Below, piece after piece: positions 1-5,818 of a stretch of 5,818 nt of DNA (the stretch's first letter is position 1; each line of letters starts with the position of its first letter). The notes under the pieces were generated by a model that did not search any database, was not told where the DNA came from, and saw nothing but the letters and a program-made list of their open reading frames with translations. This stretch comes from a bacterium (GTDB lineage Bacteria; Bacteroidota; Bacteroidia; Bacteroidales; Bacteroidaceae), in assembly GCA_004559785.1 (NCBI GenBank), contig SFXD01000104.1, forward strand, positions 1 to 5,818, in the 5' to 3' direction. The position numbers and the translations under genes were made by a program.

Positions 1-207
1 TCACTCAGTCACGATGCCCGCATCGCTCCATCATGAAAAATAAACATCTGTGGCGTGATAGGTCCATAATCGTCTCAAGCTAATTTATAGAACACCCCTT
101 CATTGTTATTTCCCTTTCCGCATACATGAGTGCCGCATGGCTGGCAGATGGCTCTCCTTTTCCCTCCCTTTGACGCCATGAGACGCACACTATGGTAGGC
201 TGATGGC
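1..207. other. Non-coding stretch downstream of the PBP gene
   Basis: No supported gene is present. Plus-strand frames are closed by stops after at most a few dozen codons. The longest minus-strand ATG frame is 34 codons (75-179), which I treat only as a candidate. A short inverted repeat CGATG-cccg-CATCG lies at 12-25, but no T tract follows it in either direction, so it is not a convincing terminator. On the minus strand the sequence is U-rich around 36-47 (TTTATTTTT), where the PBP transcript might end, but no stable stem precedes it. The left edge could hold the last codons of a gene outside the window. The plus-strand frame starting at position 1 ends at a TGA at 34-36, and the frame starting at position 3 stays open to a TAA at 81-83. 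Confidence 0.6.
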
Positions 208-220
208 TCAGTTAGCCATC
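202..220 (-). repeat. Short hairpin spanning the PBP stop codon
   Basis: GATGGCT (202-208) and AGCCATC (214-220) form a perfect 7-bp inverted repeat with a 5-nt loop, and the PBP stop codon (208-210) lies at its edge. On the minus strand it is followed by mixed sequence rather than a U run, so I do not call it an intrinsic terminator. It could stabilise the 3' end of the mRNA or be chance. The left arm recurs as GATGGCTC at 147-154. Confidence 0.35.
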
Positions 221-2538
221 TCGTCCCACCCTTCTAGGTCAGCTTCCCCAGTGCTGTCCTCGTCGTAAACGCTGGTGCAGGGGTCGAAGCCACTGGGAAC
301 GTCGAAGTCCTCCTTGTCGCTGTATCCGAGGCTCGGGTTGGCAAAGACCTCCTTGAGGAACAATGCCACGATGGGCAGCGAGGCGTTTGCACCCTGTCCG
401 TATGCCATGCTGGCGAAGTGAATGTCGCGCTCGTCACCACCCACCCATGCTCCGAAGCTGAGCGAAGGAGTATATCCCACGAACCATCCGTCGGAGTTGT
501 CGTTGGTTGTTCCCGTCTTGCCTCCCATGGGGGCTGTGATACCGTAGCGGTGGCGCATTCGTCCTCCCGTTCCGCCGTCCATTACACCTCGCATTAGGCT
601 TATCATCTTGTATGCAGCTTCTTCGGAAATAACCTCCCGCACTCGTGGCTGGAACTCTCCCACTACGTTCCCGTCGCTGTCCTCTATCCTCGTGACGAAG
701 AGAGGCTGTCGCCTAACTCCCTTCATGGCAAAGGCCGAATAGGCTCCCACCATCTCTGCCACGGAAATGTCGCATGGGCCGAGGCATAGCGAAAGCGAAG
801 GGGTGATGTCACGGTTGAGTACGCCGAATTCGTGTATGAGCCTTACGAGGGCAGCCGGCGAGAGTTGGTTCATGAGCCATGCCGAAATCCAGTTGTTGCT
901 GGTTGCAAGACCCCACTTGAGCGTTACCATCTCGCCGTACCTCGCCTTGCTGCCGTTGCGTGGAGTCCAGTCCTGGTCGCCCACATGGTACGTCTGCTGC
1001 ACGTTGGGTGCCTCGTCGCATGGGTTCCAGCCGTTTTCCATGGCAAGCGAATACAGGAAAGGCTTGATGGTGGAGCCCACCTGCCTTCGTCCCTGCGTAC
1101 ACATGTCGTACTGGAAGTGCGAGTAGTCTACCCCACCGACGTATGCCTTGACGTGCCCTGTGGCATTCTCCATGCACATGAATCCCGTACGAAGGAATGT
1201 CTTGTAGTACTTGATGCTGTCCATGGGCGACATCACTGTGTCCACGTCGCCGTGCGAGGAATAGACGGTCATTTCAATCGGCTTGGAGAAGGCATCGTCT
1301 ATCTCGGAGTCGGAATAGCCGTCGGCCTTCATCTGAATGTATCTGGCACTCTGCCTCTTGGCGCGCTGCAGGTCGGCCCTGACCTGTTCCTTCGTCAGGT
1401 TGCTCGCATAAGGGGCGTTGCGGTTGGACTTCAGCTCGTGCTCGAACATGCCCTGCAGTTCTCCCTGGACGTGCTTCCTTACCGCATCCTCGGCATATTG
1501 CTGCATGCGGCTGTCGATGGTGGTATAGATCTTCAGGCCGTCCGAATAAATGTCGTATGGCCGTCCCTCGCGGTTGAGGTTCTTGTTGCACCATCCGTAG
1601 AGGGGGTCTGTTTCCCATGCGAGCGAGTCCTCGTAATACTTCTGTCCCTGCCATGAGGCATAGTTGGAGCGTACGGGTTTCTTTGCCATGAGGGCAATCC
1701 TAAGGTAGTCCCTCAGGTATGCCGCGCTACCCTCCTTGTGGTCGGTACGATGGAATGAGATGGACAATGGTTGCATGCTGTATGTCTCGCAATCCTTGCG
1801 CGAGATGTATTTCGCCTTTGCCATCTGCGAGAGCACCACGTTCCGCCTCTGCAGGCAACGGTCGGGATAGCGTACGGGATTGAAGTAGCTGGGGTTCTTG
1901 CACATTCCGATGAGGGTCGCGCTCTCGCACACGTCGAGGTCCTTGGGGTCCTTGCCGAAATATGTCTTGGCTGCCGTCTTGATGCCGACGGCATTGTGCA
2001 GGAAGTCGAAATAGTTGAGGTACATCGTTATTATCTCCTCCTTGGTGTAGAACCTCTCCAACTTGAGGGCTATCACCCACTCGATGGGCTTCTGGAAAAG
2101 TCGTTCCTGCACCGTTGCCGCCTTGCCGGAATACAACTGCTTGGCAAGCTGCTGCGTAATGGTGCTGCCACCGCCTGCGCTCTTCTGCTTGAGCAACCCT
2201 CGCTTCACCACGGCGCGCACCAGGGCTATGTAGTCTATGCCGCTATGCTCGTGGAAGCGTACATCCTCGGTGGCTACCAGAGCCTGCACCAGCGATGGGG
2301 AGAGGTCTTCGTAGGAGACGAATATCCTGTTCGCACGGCTGTAGCTCCACGTGCCCAGCAGTCGCCCGTCACTGGAGAGTACCTGCGAAGCATACTTGTT
2401 GACGGGGTTCTGCAACTGCTCTATCTCTGGCATGTAGCCTATGTCGCCCACGAATATGGCATGGAACAGATAAGCCACTACACCTATCACCGCTATGTAA
2501 AGTAACCACAGGGTTACAAAGAACTTTCTTCTCACCAT
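208..2538 (-). CDS. mrcA: Class A penicillin-binding protein 1A (peptidoglycan glycosyltransferase and DD-transpeptidase)
   Basis: This bifunctional cell-wall enzyme polymerises lipid II into glycan strands and crosslinks the stem peptides on the outer face of the inner membrane. I start it at ATG 2538 (MVRRKFF), giving 776 residues, about the usual length. A basic N-terminus and one membrane segment (about 7-30) anchor it. The GT51 domain follows: ATEDVRFHEHSGID (89-102, catalytic Glu91), GGSTITQQ (123-130), the second conserved acid near Glu153, and KEEIITMYLN (166-175). After a long linker comes the transpeptidase domain with all three motifs: STIK (nucleophile Ser489, Lys492), SNN (547-549) and KTGT (674-677). 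The tail from 741 is strongly acidic. Both active sites look intact. It is transcribed alone, divergently from pyrB. The family call is firm; the choice of mrcA over ponA or pbpC is naming only. Confidence 0.96.
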   Translation of the reverse strand: MVRRKFFVTLWLLYIAVIGVVAYLFHAIFVGDIGYMPEIEQLQNPVNKYASQVLSSDGRLLGTWSYSRANRIFVSYEDLSPSLVQALVATEDVRFHEHSGIDYIALVRAVVKRGLLKQKSAGGGSTITQQLAKQLYSGKAATVQERLFQKPIEWVIALKLERFYTKEEIITMYLNYFDFLHNAVGIKTAAKTYFGKDPKDLDVCESATLIGMCKNPSYFNPVRYPDRCLQRRNVVLSQMAKAKYISRKDCETYSMQPLSISFHRTDHKEGSAAYLRDYLRIALMAKKPVRSNYASWQGQKYYEDSLAWETDPLYGWCNKNLNREGRPYDIYSDGLKIYTTIDSRMQQYAEDAVRKHVQGELQGMFEHELKSNRNAPYASNLTKEQVRADLQRAKRQSARYIQMKADGYSDSEIDDAFSKPIEMTVYSSHGDVDTVMSPMDSIKYYKTFLRTGFMCMENATGHVKAYVGGVDYSHFQYDMCTQGRRQVGSTIKPFLYSLAMENGWNPCDEAPNVQQTYHVGDQDWTPRNGSKARYGEMVTLKWGLATSNNWISAWLMNQLSPAALVRLIHEFGVLNRDITPSLSLCLGPCDISVAEMVGAYSAFAMKGVRRQPLFVTRIEDSDGNVVGEFQPRVREVISEEAAYKMISLMRGVMDGGTGGRMRHRYGITAPMGGKTGTTNDNSDGWFVGYTPSLSFGAWVGGDERDIHFASMAYGQGANASLPIVALFLKEVFANPSLGYSDKEDFDVPSGFDPCTSVYDEDSTGEADLEGWDEMAN

Positions 2539-2541
2539 TGA

Positions 2542-2580
2542 TACAAATAAGTACGTAATTTGCGGCAAAGTTACAAATAA
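2542..2580. repeat. Two direct copies of TACAAATAA, 30 bp apart
   Basis: TACAAATAA occurs at 2542-2550 and again at 2572-2580, exactly 30 bp from start to start, close to three helical turns. The copies lie on either side of the predicted PBP transcription start, one in its short leader and one overlapping its -7 element. This could be an operator pair for a DNA-binding protein. The region is AT-rich, so chance remains a real possibility. Confidence 0.3.
2566..2573 (-). promoter_or_regulatory. Predicted -7 element of the PBP promoter
   Basis: Read on the minus strand, 2573 to 2566 is TAACTTTG, a full match to the Bacteroidetes -7 consensus TAnnTTTG used by the primary sigma factor. Transcription would begin roughly 7 nt downstream, giving a leader of about 20-25 nt before ATG 2538. 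The -33 region 19-21 bp upstream does not show a clear TTTG, so the element is incomplete. The TTG that could extend the PBP frame upstream (2568-2566) lies inside this box, which is why I reject that start. Confidence 0.55.
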
Positions 2581-2635
2581 ATATTGATAAAATACACGTA
2601 TTGGGGAAAAAACACCATTCTAATTGACCCTTGCT

Positions 2636-2667
2636 ATTGCGTATGTAAAAAAAAGAGTGTAATTTTG
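2636..2667 (+). promoter_or_regulatory. Predicted pyrBI promoter
   Basis: TAATTTTG at 2660-2667 matches the Bacteroidetes -7 consensus TAnnTTTG. ATTG at 2636-2639 sits 20 bp upstream and matches the -33 consensus TTTG at three of four bases, so both elements and the spacing fit. Transcription is expected near 2674, leaving only about 33 nt before the pyrB ATG at 2707. That leader is too short for an E. coli-type pyrBI attenuator with its leader peptide. It is AT-rich and has no Shine-Dalgarno, as is usual in this phylum. Confidence 0.65.
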
Positions 2668-2706
2668 GATTGCAAAACTTAACGATTATTCCAAAACATA
2701 ACTATT

Positions 2707-3654
2707 ATGGCAAACAGAAGCCTCGTTACCATCTCGGAACACTCAAGGGAGAGAATCGAGTATCTCATCGCGATGGCACAGGAATTTGAGAAGCATCCCA
2801 ACAGGAGAATCCTGGAGGGCAGAATCGTGGCAACACTGTTCTTCGAGCCAAGCACGAGGACAAGGCTCAGTTTCGAAACGGCTGCCAACAGGCTTGGCGC
2901 AAAGGTCATCGGATTCGCCGACCCAAAGGTGACGAGCGGAACTAAGGGAGAGACTCTGAAGGATACAATCATGATGGTTTCCAACTATGCCGACGTTATC
3001 GTGATGAGGCACTACCTGGAAGGTGCTGCACAGTATGCCAGCGAGGTGTCGCCCAAGCCCATCATCAACGCAGGCGACGGAGCCAACCAGCACCCGAGCC
3101 AGACCATGCTCGACCTGTATTCCATATACAAGACGCAGGGAACGCTTGACGACCTGAACATCTATCTCGTGGGCGACCTGAAGTACGGGAGGACGGTACA
3201 CAGCCTGATTGCCGCCATGAGACACTTCAACCCTACATTCCACTTCATAGCACCCGACGAACTTGCCATGCCTGACTATTACAAGATGTATTGCAAGGAA
3301 AACGGCATCAGATACGTGGAGCACAAGGATTTCGATGCCTCGACCATTGCAGATGCCGACATTCTGTATATGACAAGGGTACAGAGGGAACGCTTTACCG
3401 ACCTGGAGGAATACGAGAGGGTAAAGGACCGCTACCTGCTGAAGAAAGCCATGCTTGCCAGGGCACGCGACAACATGAAGATACTGCACCCACTGCCACG
3501 TGTGAACGAAATAGAATACAGCATCGACGATACGCCCTACGCCTACTACTTCCAACAGGCACAGAACGGGCTATATGCACGCCAGGCCTTGATATGCGAC
3601 GTGCTGGGTATAACGCTGGAGGACATAAGGAACGACAAAATGATTATCTCATGA
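2707..3654 (+). CDS. pyrB: Aspartate carbamoyltransferase catalytic chain
   Basis: This cytoplasmic enzyme joins carbamoyl phosphate and L-aspartate to give N-carbamoyl-L-aspartate, the committed step of de novo pyrimidine synthesis. The 315 residues match the family length. The carbamoyl-phosphate domain carries FFEPSTRTR (45-53, with Ser49-Thr50-Arg51-Thr52), the mobile loop SGTKGET (77-83) whose Lys80 should reach the neighbouring subunit's site, Arg101, and QHPSQT (128-133). The aspartate domain carries YGRTVHSL (160-167, Arg162), MTRVQ (222-226, Arg224 and Gln226) and HPLPR (261-265). No key residue is missing. The ATG at 2707 follows a promoter-like element, and the stop overlaps the pyrI start by 4 bp, which points to translational coupling and equal amounts of both chains. 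Arginine is written mostly as AGA/AGG (18 of 23 by hand count). Confidence 0.98.
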   Translation: MANRSLVTISEHSRERIEYLIAMAQEFEKHPNRRILEGRIVATLFFEPSTRTRLSFETAANRLGAKVIGFADPKVTSGTKGETLKDTIMMVSNYADVIVMRHYLEGAAQYASEVSPKPIINAGDGANQHPSQTMLDLYSIYKTQGTLDDLNIYLVGDLKYGRTVHSLIAAMRHFNPTFHFIAPDELAMPDYYKMYCKENGIRYVEHKDFDASTIADADILYMTRVQRERFTDLEEYERVKDRYLLKKAMLARARDNMKILHPLPRVNEIEYSIDDTPYAYYFQQAQNGLYARQALICDVLGITLEDIRNDKMIIS

Positions 3655-4106
3655 AAAGACAGGAACTACAGGTGGCAGCCTTGGAGAACGGTACGGTCAT
3701 CGACCACATCCCCTCTGCCAAGATATTCGAGGTCATCAACCTTCTGAACCTTGAGAAGATTCGCACCTCGGTCACGGTGGGGTTCAACCTCAAGAGCAAG
3801 AAGATGGGGCACAAGAGCATCATCAAGATAGCCGACAAGTTCTTCACGGACGAGGAACTGAACCAGCTGTCGGTGGTGACACCAAACGTGACGCTCTGCA
3901 TCATACGCGACTACGAGGTGGTGGAGAAGAAAGAAGTCAGGATGCCAGACGAACTGATAGGGATAATCAAGTGCAACAACCACAAGTGCATCACAAACAA
4001 CGAGCCGATGAAGACACGGTTCCGCGTACTGGACAAGGACAATGGCATCCTGCAATGCCACTACTGCAACAGGGAGGTTGCACTCGACAAGGTAACTCTC
4101 GTGTAA
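3651..4106 (+). CDS. pyrI: Aspartate carbamoyltransferase regulatory chain
   Basis: PyrI is the non-catalytic chain that binds nucleotide effectors (CTP, UTP and ATP in the E. coli enzyme) and holds catalytic trimers together in the class B holoenzyme. I start it at ATG 3651, sharing ATGA with the pyrB stop. This gives 151 residues, close to the 153 of E. coli PyrI; the same frame stays open further upstream, but only as out-of-frame pyrB sequence. The N-terminal effector domain begins with LQVAALENGTVIDHIP (6-21). The C-terminal zinc domain has the four expected ligands Cys108-x4-Cys113 and Cys136-x2-Cys139. With these intact, an allosteric PyrB-PyrI complex can be expected, although the sequence does not show which nucleotide inhibits. 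Confidence 0.97.
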   Translation: MKRQELQVAALENGTVIDHIPSAKIFEVINLLNLEKIRTSVTVGFNLKSKKMGHKSIIKIADKFFTDEELNQLSVVTPNVTLCIIRDYEVVEKKEVRMPDELIGIIKCNNHKCITNNEPMKTRFRVLDKDNGILQCHYCNREVALDKVTLV

Positions 4107-4162
4107 ACGACTTGCATACAGGAACACATTTTAGGTATTAGTAATATTAACACAGAAGAACA
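4107..4162 (+). other. pyrI-glyA intergenic spacer, 56 bp
   Basis: The spacer is AT-rich over 4127-4151. It has a TTGC at 4112-4115 that could pass for a -33 element, but the sequence about 20 bp downstream (TATTAGTA, 4136-4143) keeps only the TA of the TAnnTTTG consensus. No terminator hairpin is visible after pyrI. GlyA may therefore be read through from the pyrB promoter, or have a weak promoter of its own. AGAAGAA at 4154-4160 ends 2 nt before the ATG, too close for a classical ribosome binding site. Confidence 0.4.
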
Positions 4163-5443
4163 ATGGAAAAAGACACTACAATCTTCGACCTCATCGAGAA
4201 GGAGCACCAGAGGCAACTGAGGGGTATCGAACTCATCGCATCAGAGAATTTCGTCAGCGACCAGGTCATGAAGGCCATGGGCTCGTACCTAACCAACAAG
4301 TATGCCGAAGGCTATCCAGGCAAGAGGTACTACGGTGGATGCCAGGTGGTGGACGAGGTGGAACAACTGGCCATAGACAGGGTGAAGAAACTCTTCTCCG
4401 CGGAATATGCCAACGTCCAGCCACACTCGGGTGCCCAAGCCAACGCCGCCGTGTTCCTTGCAGTGCTGAATCCCGGAGACACCTTCATGGGACTGAACCT
4501 CGACCACGGCGGACACCTCAGCCACGGCTCGCTGGTGAACACCAGCGGCATCATATACAAGCCCGTGGGCTACAACCTGAACAAAGAGACAGGACGCGTG
4601 GACTATGACGAGATGGAGAAGCTGGCCCTGGAGCACAAGCCAAAGATGATCATAGGAGGAGGCTCGGCATACAGCAGGGAATGGGACTATGCACGGATGA
4701 GGAAGATTGCCGACTCGGTAGGCGCAATACTCATGGTGGACATGGCTCATCCCGCTGGACTGATTGCAGCAGGATTGCTGGAAAACCCCGTGAAGTACGC
4801 CCACATCGTGACCAGTACGACACACAAGACGCTGAGAGGTCCAAGGGGAGGCATCATCCTGATGGGCAAGGACTTCGAGAATCCTTGGGGCAAGAAGACT
4901 CCAAAGGGAGAGACCAAGATGATGTCGGCATTGCTGAACAGCGCAGTTTTCCCAGGCATACAAGGTGGACCGCTGGAACACGTGATAGCAGCCAAGGCCG
5001 TAGCCTTCGAAGAGGCCCTTTCGCCATCGTTCAGGGAATGGGCAACACAGGTAAAGAAGAACGCTGCCGTGCTGGCAGACGAGCTCATGAAGCGTGGATT
5101 CAACATCGTCTCCGGCGGAACTGACAACCACTCGATGCTCGTCGACCTCCGCAGCAAGTACCCCGACCTCACAGGCAAGGTGGCTGAGAAAGCCCTCGTT
5201 GCAGCGGACATCACAGCAAACAAGAACATGGTGCCATTCGACGACAGGAGCGCATTCCAGACAAGCGGCATCAGGTTAGGGACGCCTGCCATCACCACCC
5301 GCGGAGCCAAGGAAGACCTGATGGTAAAGATTGCGGCCTTCATAGAGCGAGTCCTCGACAATCCAGAGGACGAGTCGAACATCGCACAGGTACGCGGCGA
5401 GGTGAATGCCATCATGGCAGACTATCCTCTCTTTGCCTACTGA
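4163..5443 (+). CDS. glyA: Serine hydroxymethyltransferase
   Basis: This cytoplasmic PLP enzyme interconverts serine plus tetrahydrofolate with glycine plus 5,10-methylene-tetrahydrofolate, the main source of one-carbon units for thymidylate, purines and methionine. The 426 residues are typical. Visible motifs in order: SENF (27-30), YAEGYPGKRYYGG (47-59), HSGAQAN (88-94), LDHGGHLSHG (113-122), VDMAHPAGL (192-200, Asp193 and His196 near the cofactor), TSTTHKTLRGPRGG (217-230, Lys222 forming the Schiff base with PLP), NSAVFPGIQGGP (259-270) and SGIRLGTPA (368-376, Arg371 for the substrate carboxylate). A Lys/Gly-rich stretch (236-252) makes the loop before NSAVFPG longer than in E. coli GlyA. 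The gene lies 56 bp after pyrI on the same strand and converges with the next gene, sharing 7 bp at their 3' ends. Confidence 0.98.
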   Translation: MEKDTTIFDLIEKEHQRQLRGIELIASENFVSDQVMKAMGSYLTNKYAEGYPGKRYYGGCQVVDEVEQLAIDRVKKLFSAEYANVQPHSGAQANAAVFLAVLNPGDTFMGLNLDHGGHLSHGSLVNTSGIIYKPVGYNLNKETGRVDYDEMEKLALEHKPKMIIGGGSAYSREWDYARMRKIADSVGAILMVDMAHPAGLIAAGLLENPVKYAHIVTSTTHKTLRGPRGGIILMGKDFENPWGKKTPKGETKMMSALLNSAVFPGIQGGPLEHVIAAKAVAFEEALSPSFREWATQVKKNAAVLADELMKRGFNIVSGGTDNHSMLVDLRSKYPDLTGKVAEKALVAADITANKNMVPFDDRSAFQTSGIRLGTPAITTRGAKEDLMVKIAAFIERVLDNPEDESNIAQVRGEVNAIMADYPLFAY

Positions 5444-5818
5444 GAAACAGACTTCTGGTTGAGTAGTTTGTCGATTTCCTCAAACTCCTTGCCAAGGTTC
5501 AGGTTCATGTAGATACGATACAGGGGATTGCCCCACCGCTCGATGGCTTCGGGCTGGAGTTCCCTCACCTTCTCTATACAGGGTTTGGCCTTTTGGTACA
5601 GATCCTGTATTTTCTTTCTGTCTGAGACGCACTTTGGGTCTTTCATGTCAAAGCAGGCAGACTCCTTCATTATCAAGGCAAGGTTCAGGTAAGAGATACC
5701 CTTGTTGTGGTATGCATCCACGAAACTGCCGTCCCTTGCTATGGTGCTGTCCGAATACTCTATACATTTCTCGTAATTGTTCTCCGCCATCTCCAGCTTT
5801 GACTTGGAATACCAATAT
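5437..5818 (-). CDS. TPR-like protein, C-terminal part
   Basis: The frame is open to the right edge, so the N-terminus lies outside the window; 126 residues are visible. The first in-frame ATG (5790) falls inside a helix that continues from upstream codons (YWYSKSKLE), so it is unlikely to be the true start. The sequence reads as TPR-like helix pairs. The first pair is around YEKCIEYSDSTIARD and AYHNKGISYLNLA. An insert of about 30 residues with two cysteines (ACFDMKDPKC) follows, then a last pair with YQKAKPCIEKVRELQP and PLYRIYMNLNLGKEFEEID. TPR folds are protein-binding scaffolds. Many in Bacteroidetes are exported, but any signal peptide would be outside the window. The function is unknown, and the convergent orientation to glyA gives no hint. 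Confidence 0.75.
   Translation of the reverse strand, partial: YWYSKSKLEMAENNYEKCIEYSDSTIARDGSFVDAYHNKGISYLNLALIMKESACFDMKDPKCVSDRKKIQDLYQKAKPCIEKVRELQPEAIERWGNPLYRIYMNLNLGKEFEEIDKLLNQKSVSQ

Noticed and set aside
12..25. CGATG/CATCG hairpin as a terminator at the left edge
   Set aside because: The stem is only 5 bp and no T tract follows it in either direction.
832..1656. Long open frame (274 codons) antisense to the PBP gene
   Set aside because: It lies wholly within a gene with all catalytic motifs intact, and its product resembles no family. It is open because the sense gene rarely uses codons that create antisense stops.
1771..2505. Second long antisense frame (244 codons) over the N-terminal half of the PBP gene
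   Set aside because: Same reason: no recognisable motifs and full overlap with the GT51 coding region.
2539..2568. Ten-codon upstream extension of the PBP from a TTG at 2568
   Set aside because: The TTG lies within the TAACTTTG -7 element, so the transcript would start after it. ATG 2538 also gives a normal basic N-terminus directly before the membrane segment.
2743..3555. 270-codon frame antisense to pyrB
   Set aside because: It covers nearly all of a clear pyrB and has no family-like motif; it is a by-product of codon bias.
3291..3650. N-terminal extension of pyrI into pyrB
   Set aside because: The added part is out-of-frame pyrB sequence. The ATG at 3651 gives the expected 151-residue PyrI starting just before its conserved effector domain.
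4289..5131. 280-codon frame antisense to glyA
   Set aside because: The glyA frame carries every SHMT motif; the antisense product shows no domain features.
1..5818. Search for CRISPR arrays, insertion sequences, tRNA or rRNA genes and defence or other unknown systems
   Set aside because: No spaced repeat arrays, transposase motifs, terminal inverted repeats or tRNA-like folds were seen by eye; the window is filled by conserved housekeeping genes.

Overview
The window is an ordinary housekeeping stretch of a Bacteroidales chromosome, most likely Prevotellaceae. The evidence is threefold. Promoters follow the Bacteroidetes pattern (TAnnTTTG at -7), there are no Shine-Dalgarno sequences ahead of the starts, and the protein sequences have a Bacteroidetes character (a short periplasmic class A PBP, split pyrB/pyrI, a glyA with an extended Lys/Gly-rich loop). 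The genus is inference, since no rRNA or other marker is present.

Layout from left to right. Positions 1-207 hold no gene I can support. Positions 208-2538 (minus strand) encode a complete class A penicillin-binding protein with glycosyltransferase and transpeptidase domains. Positions 2539-2706 are a divergent intergenic region with one promoter-like element facing each way and a 9-bp direct repeat. Positions 2707-3654 and 3651-4106 (plus strand) are pyrB and pyrI, the catalytic and regulatory chains of aspartate carbamoyltransferase, overlapping by 4 bp. After a 56-bp gap, 4163-5443 (plus strand) is glyA, serine hydroxymethyltransferase. From 5437 to the right edge, on the minus strand, is the C-terminal part of a TPR-like protein whose 3' end overlaps glyA by 7 bp.

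Functionally, PyrB and PyrI carry out and control the committed step of de novo pyrimidine synthesis. GlyA supplies glycine and the one-carbon unit on tetrahydrofolate that feeds thymidylate and purine synthesis, so the plus-strand group leans towards nucleotide supply. The PBP builds and crosslinks peptidoglycan and is transcribed away from them. The TPR protein has no assignable function.

I found no mobile element, CRISPR array, RNA gene, defence gene or unknown multi-gene system. The observations worth a second look are small: the divergent promoter region with its spaced repeat, the lack of a recognisable pyrimidine-control leader, the cysteine content and acidic tail of the PBP, a sharp arginine-codon contrast between the strands, the convergent gene overlap, and a possible 34-residue small ORF after the PBP gene.
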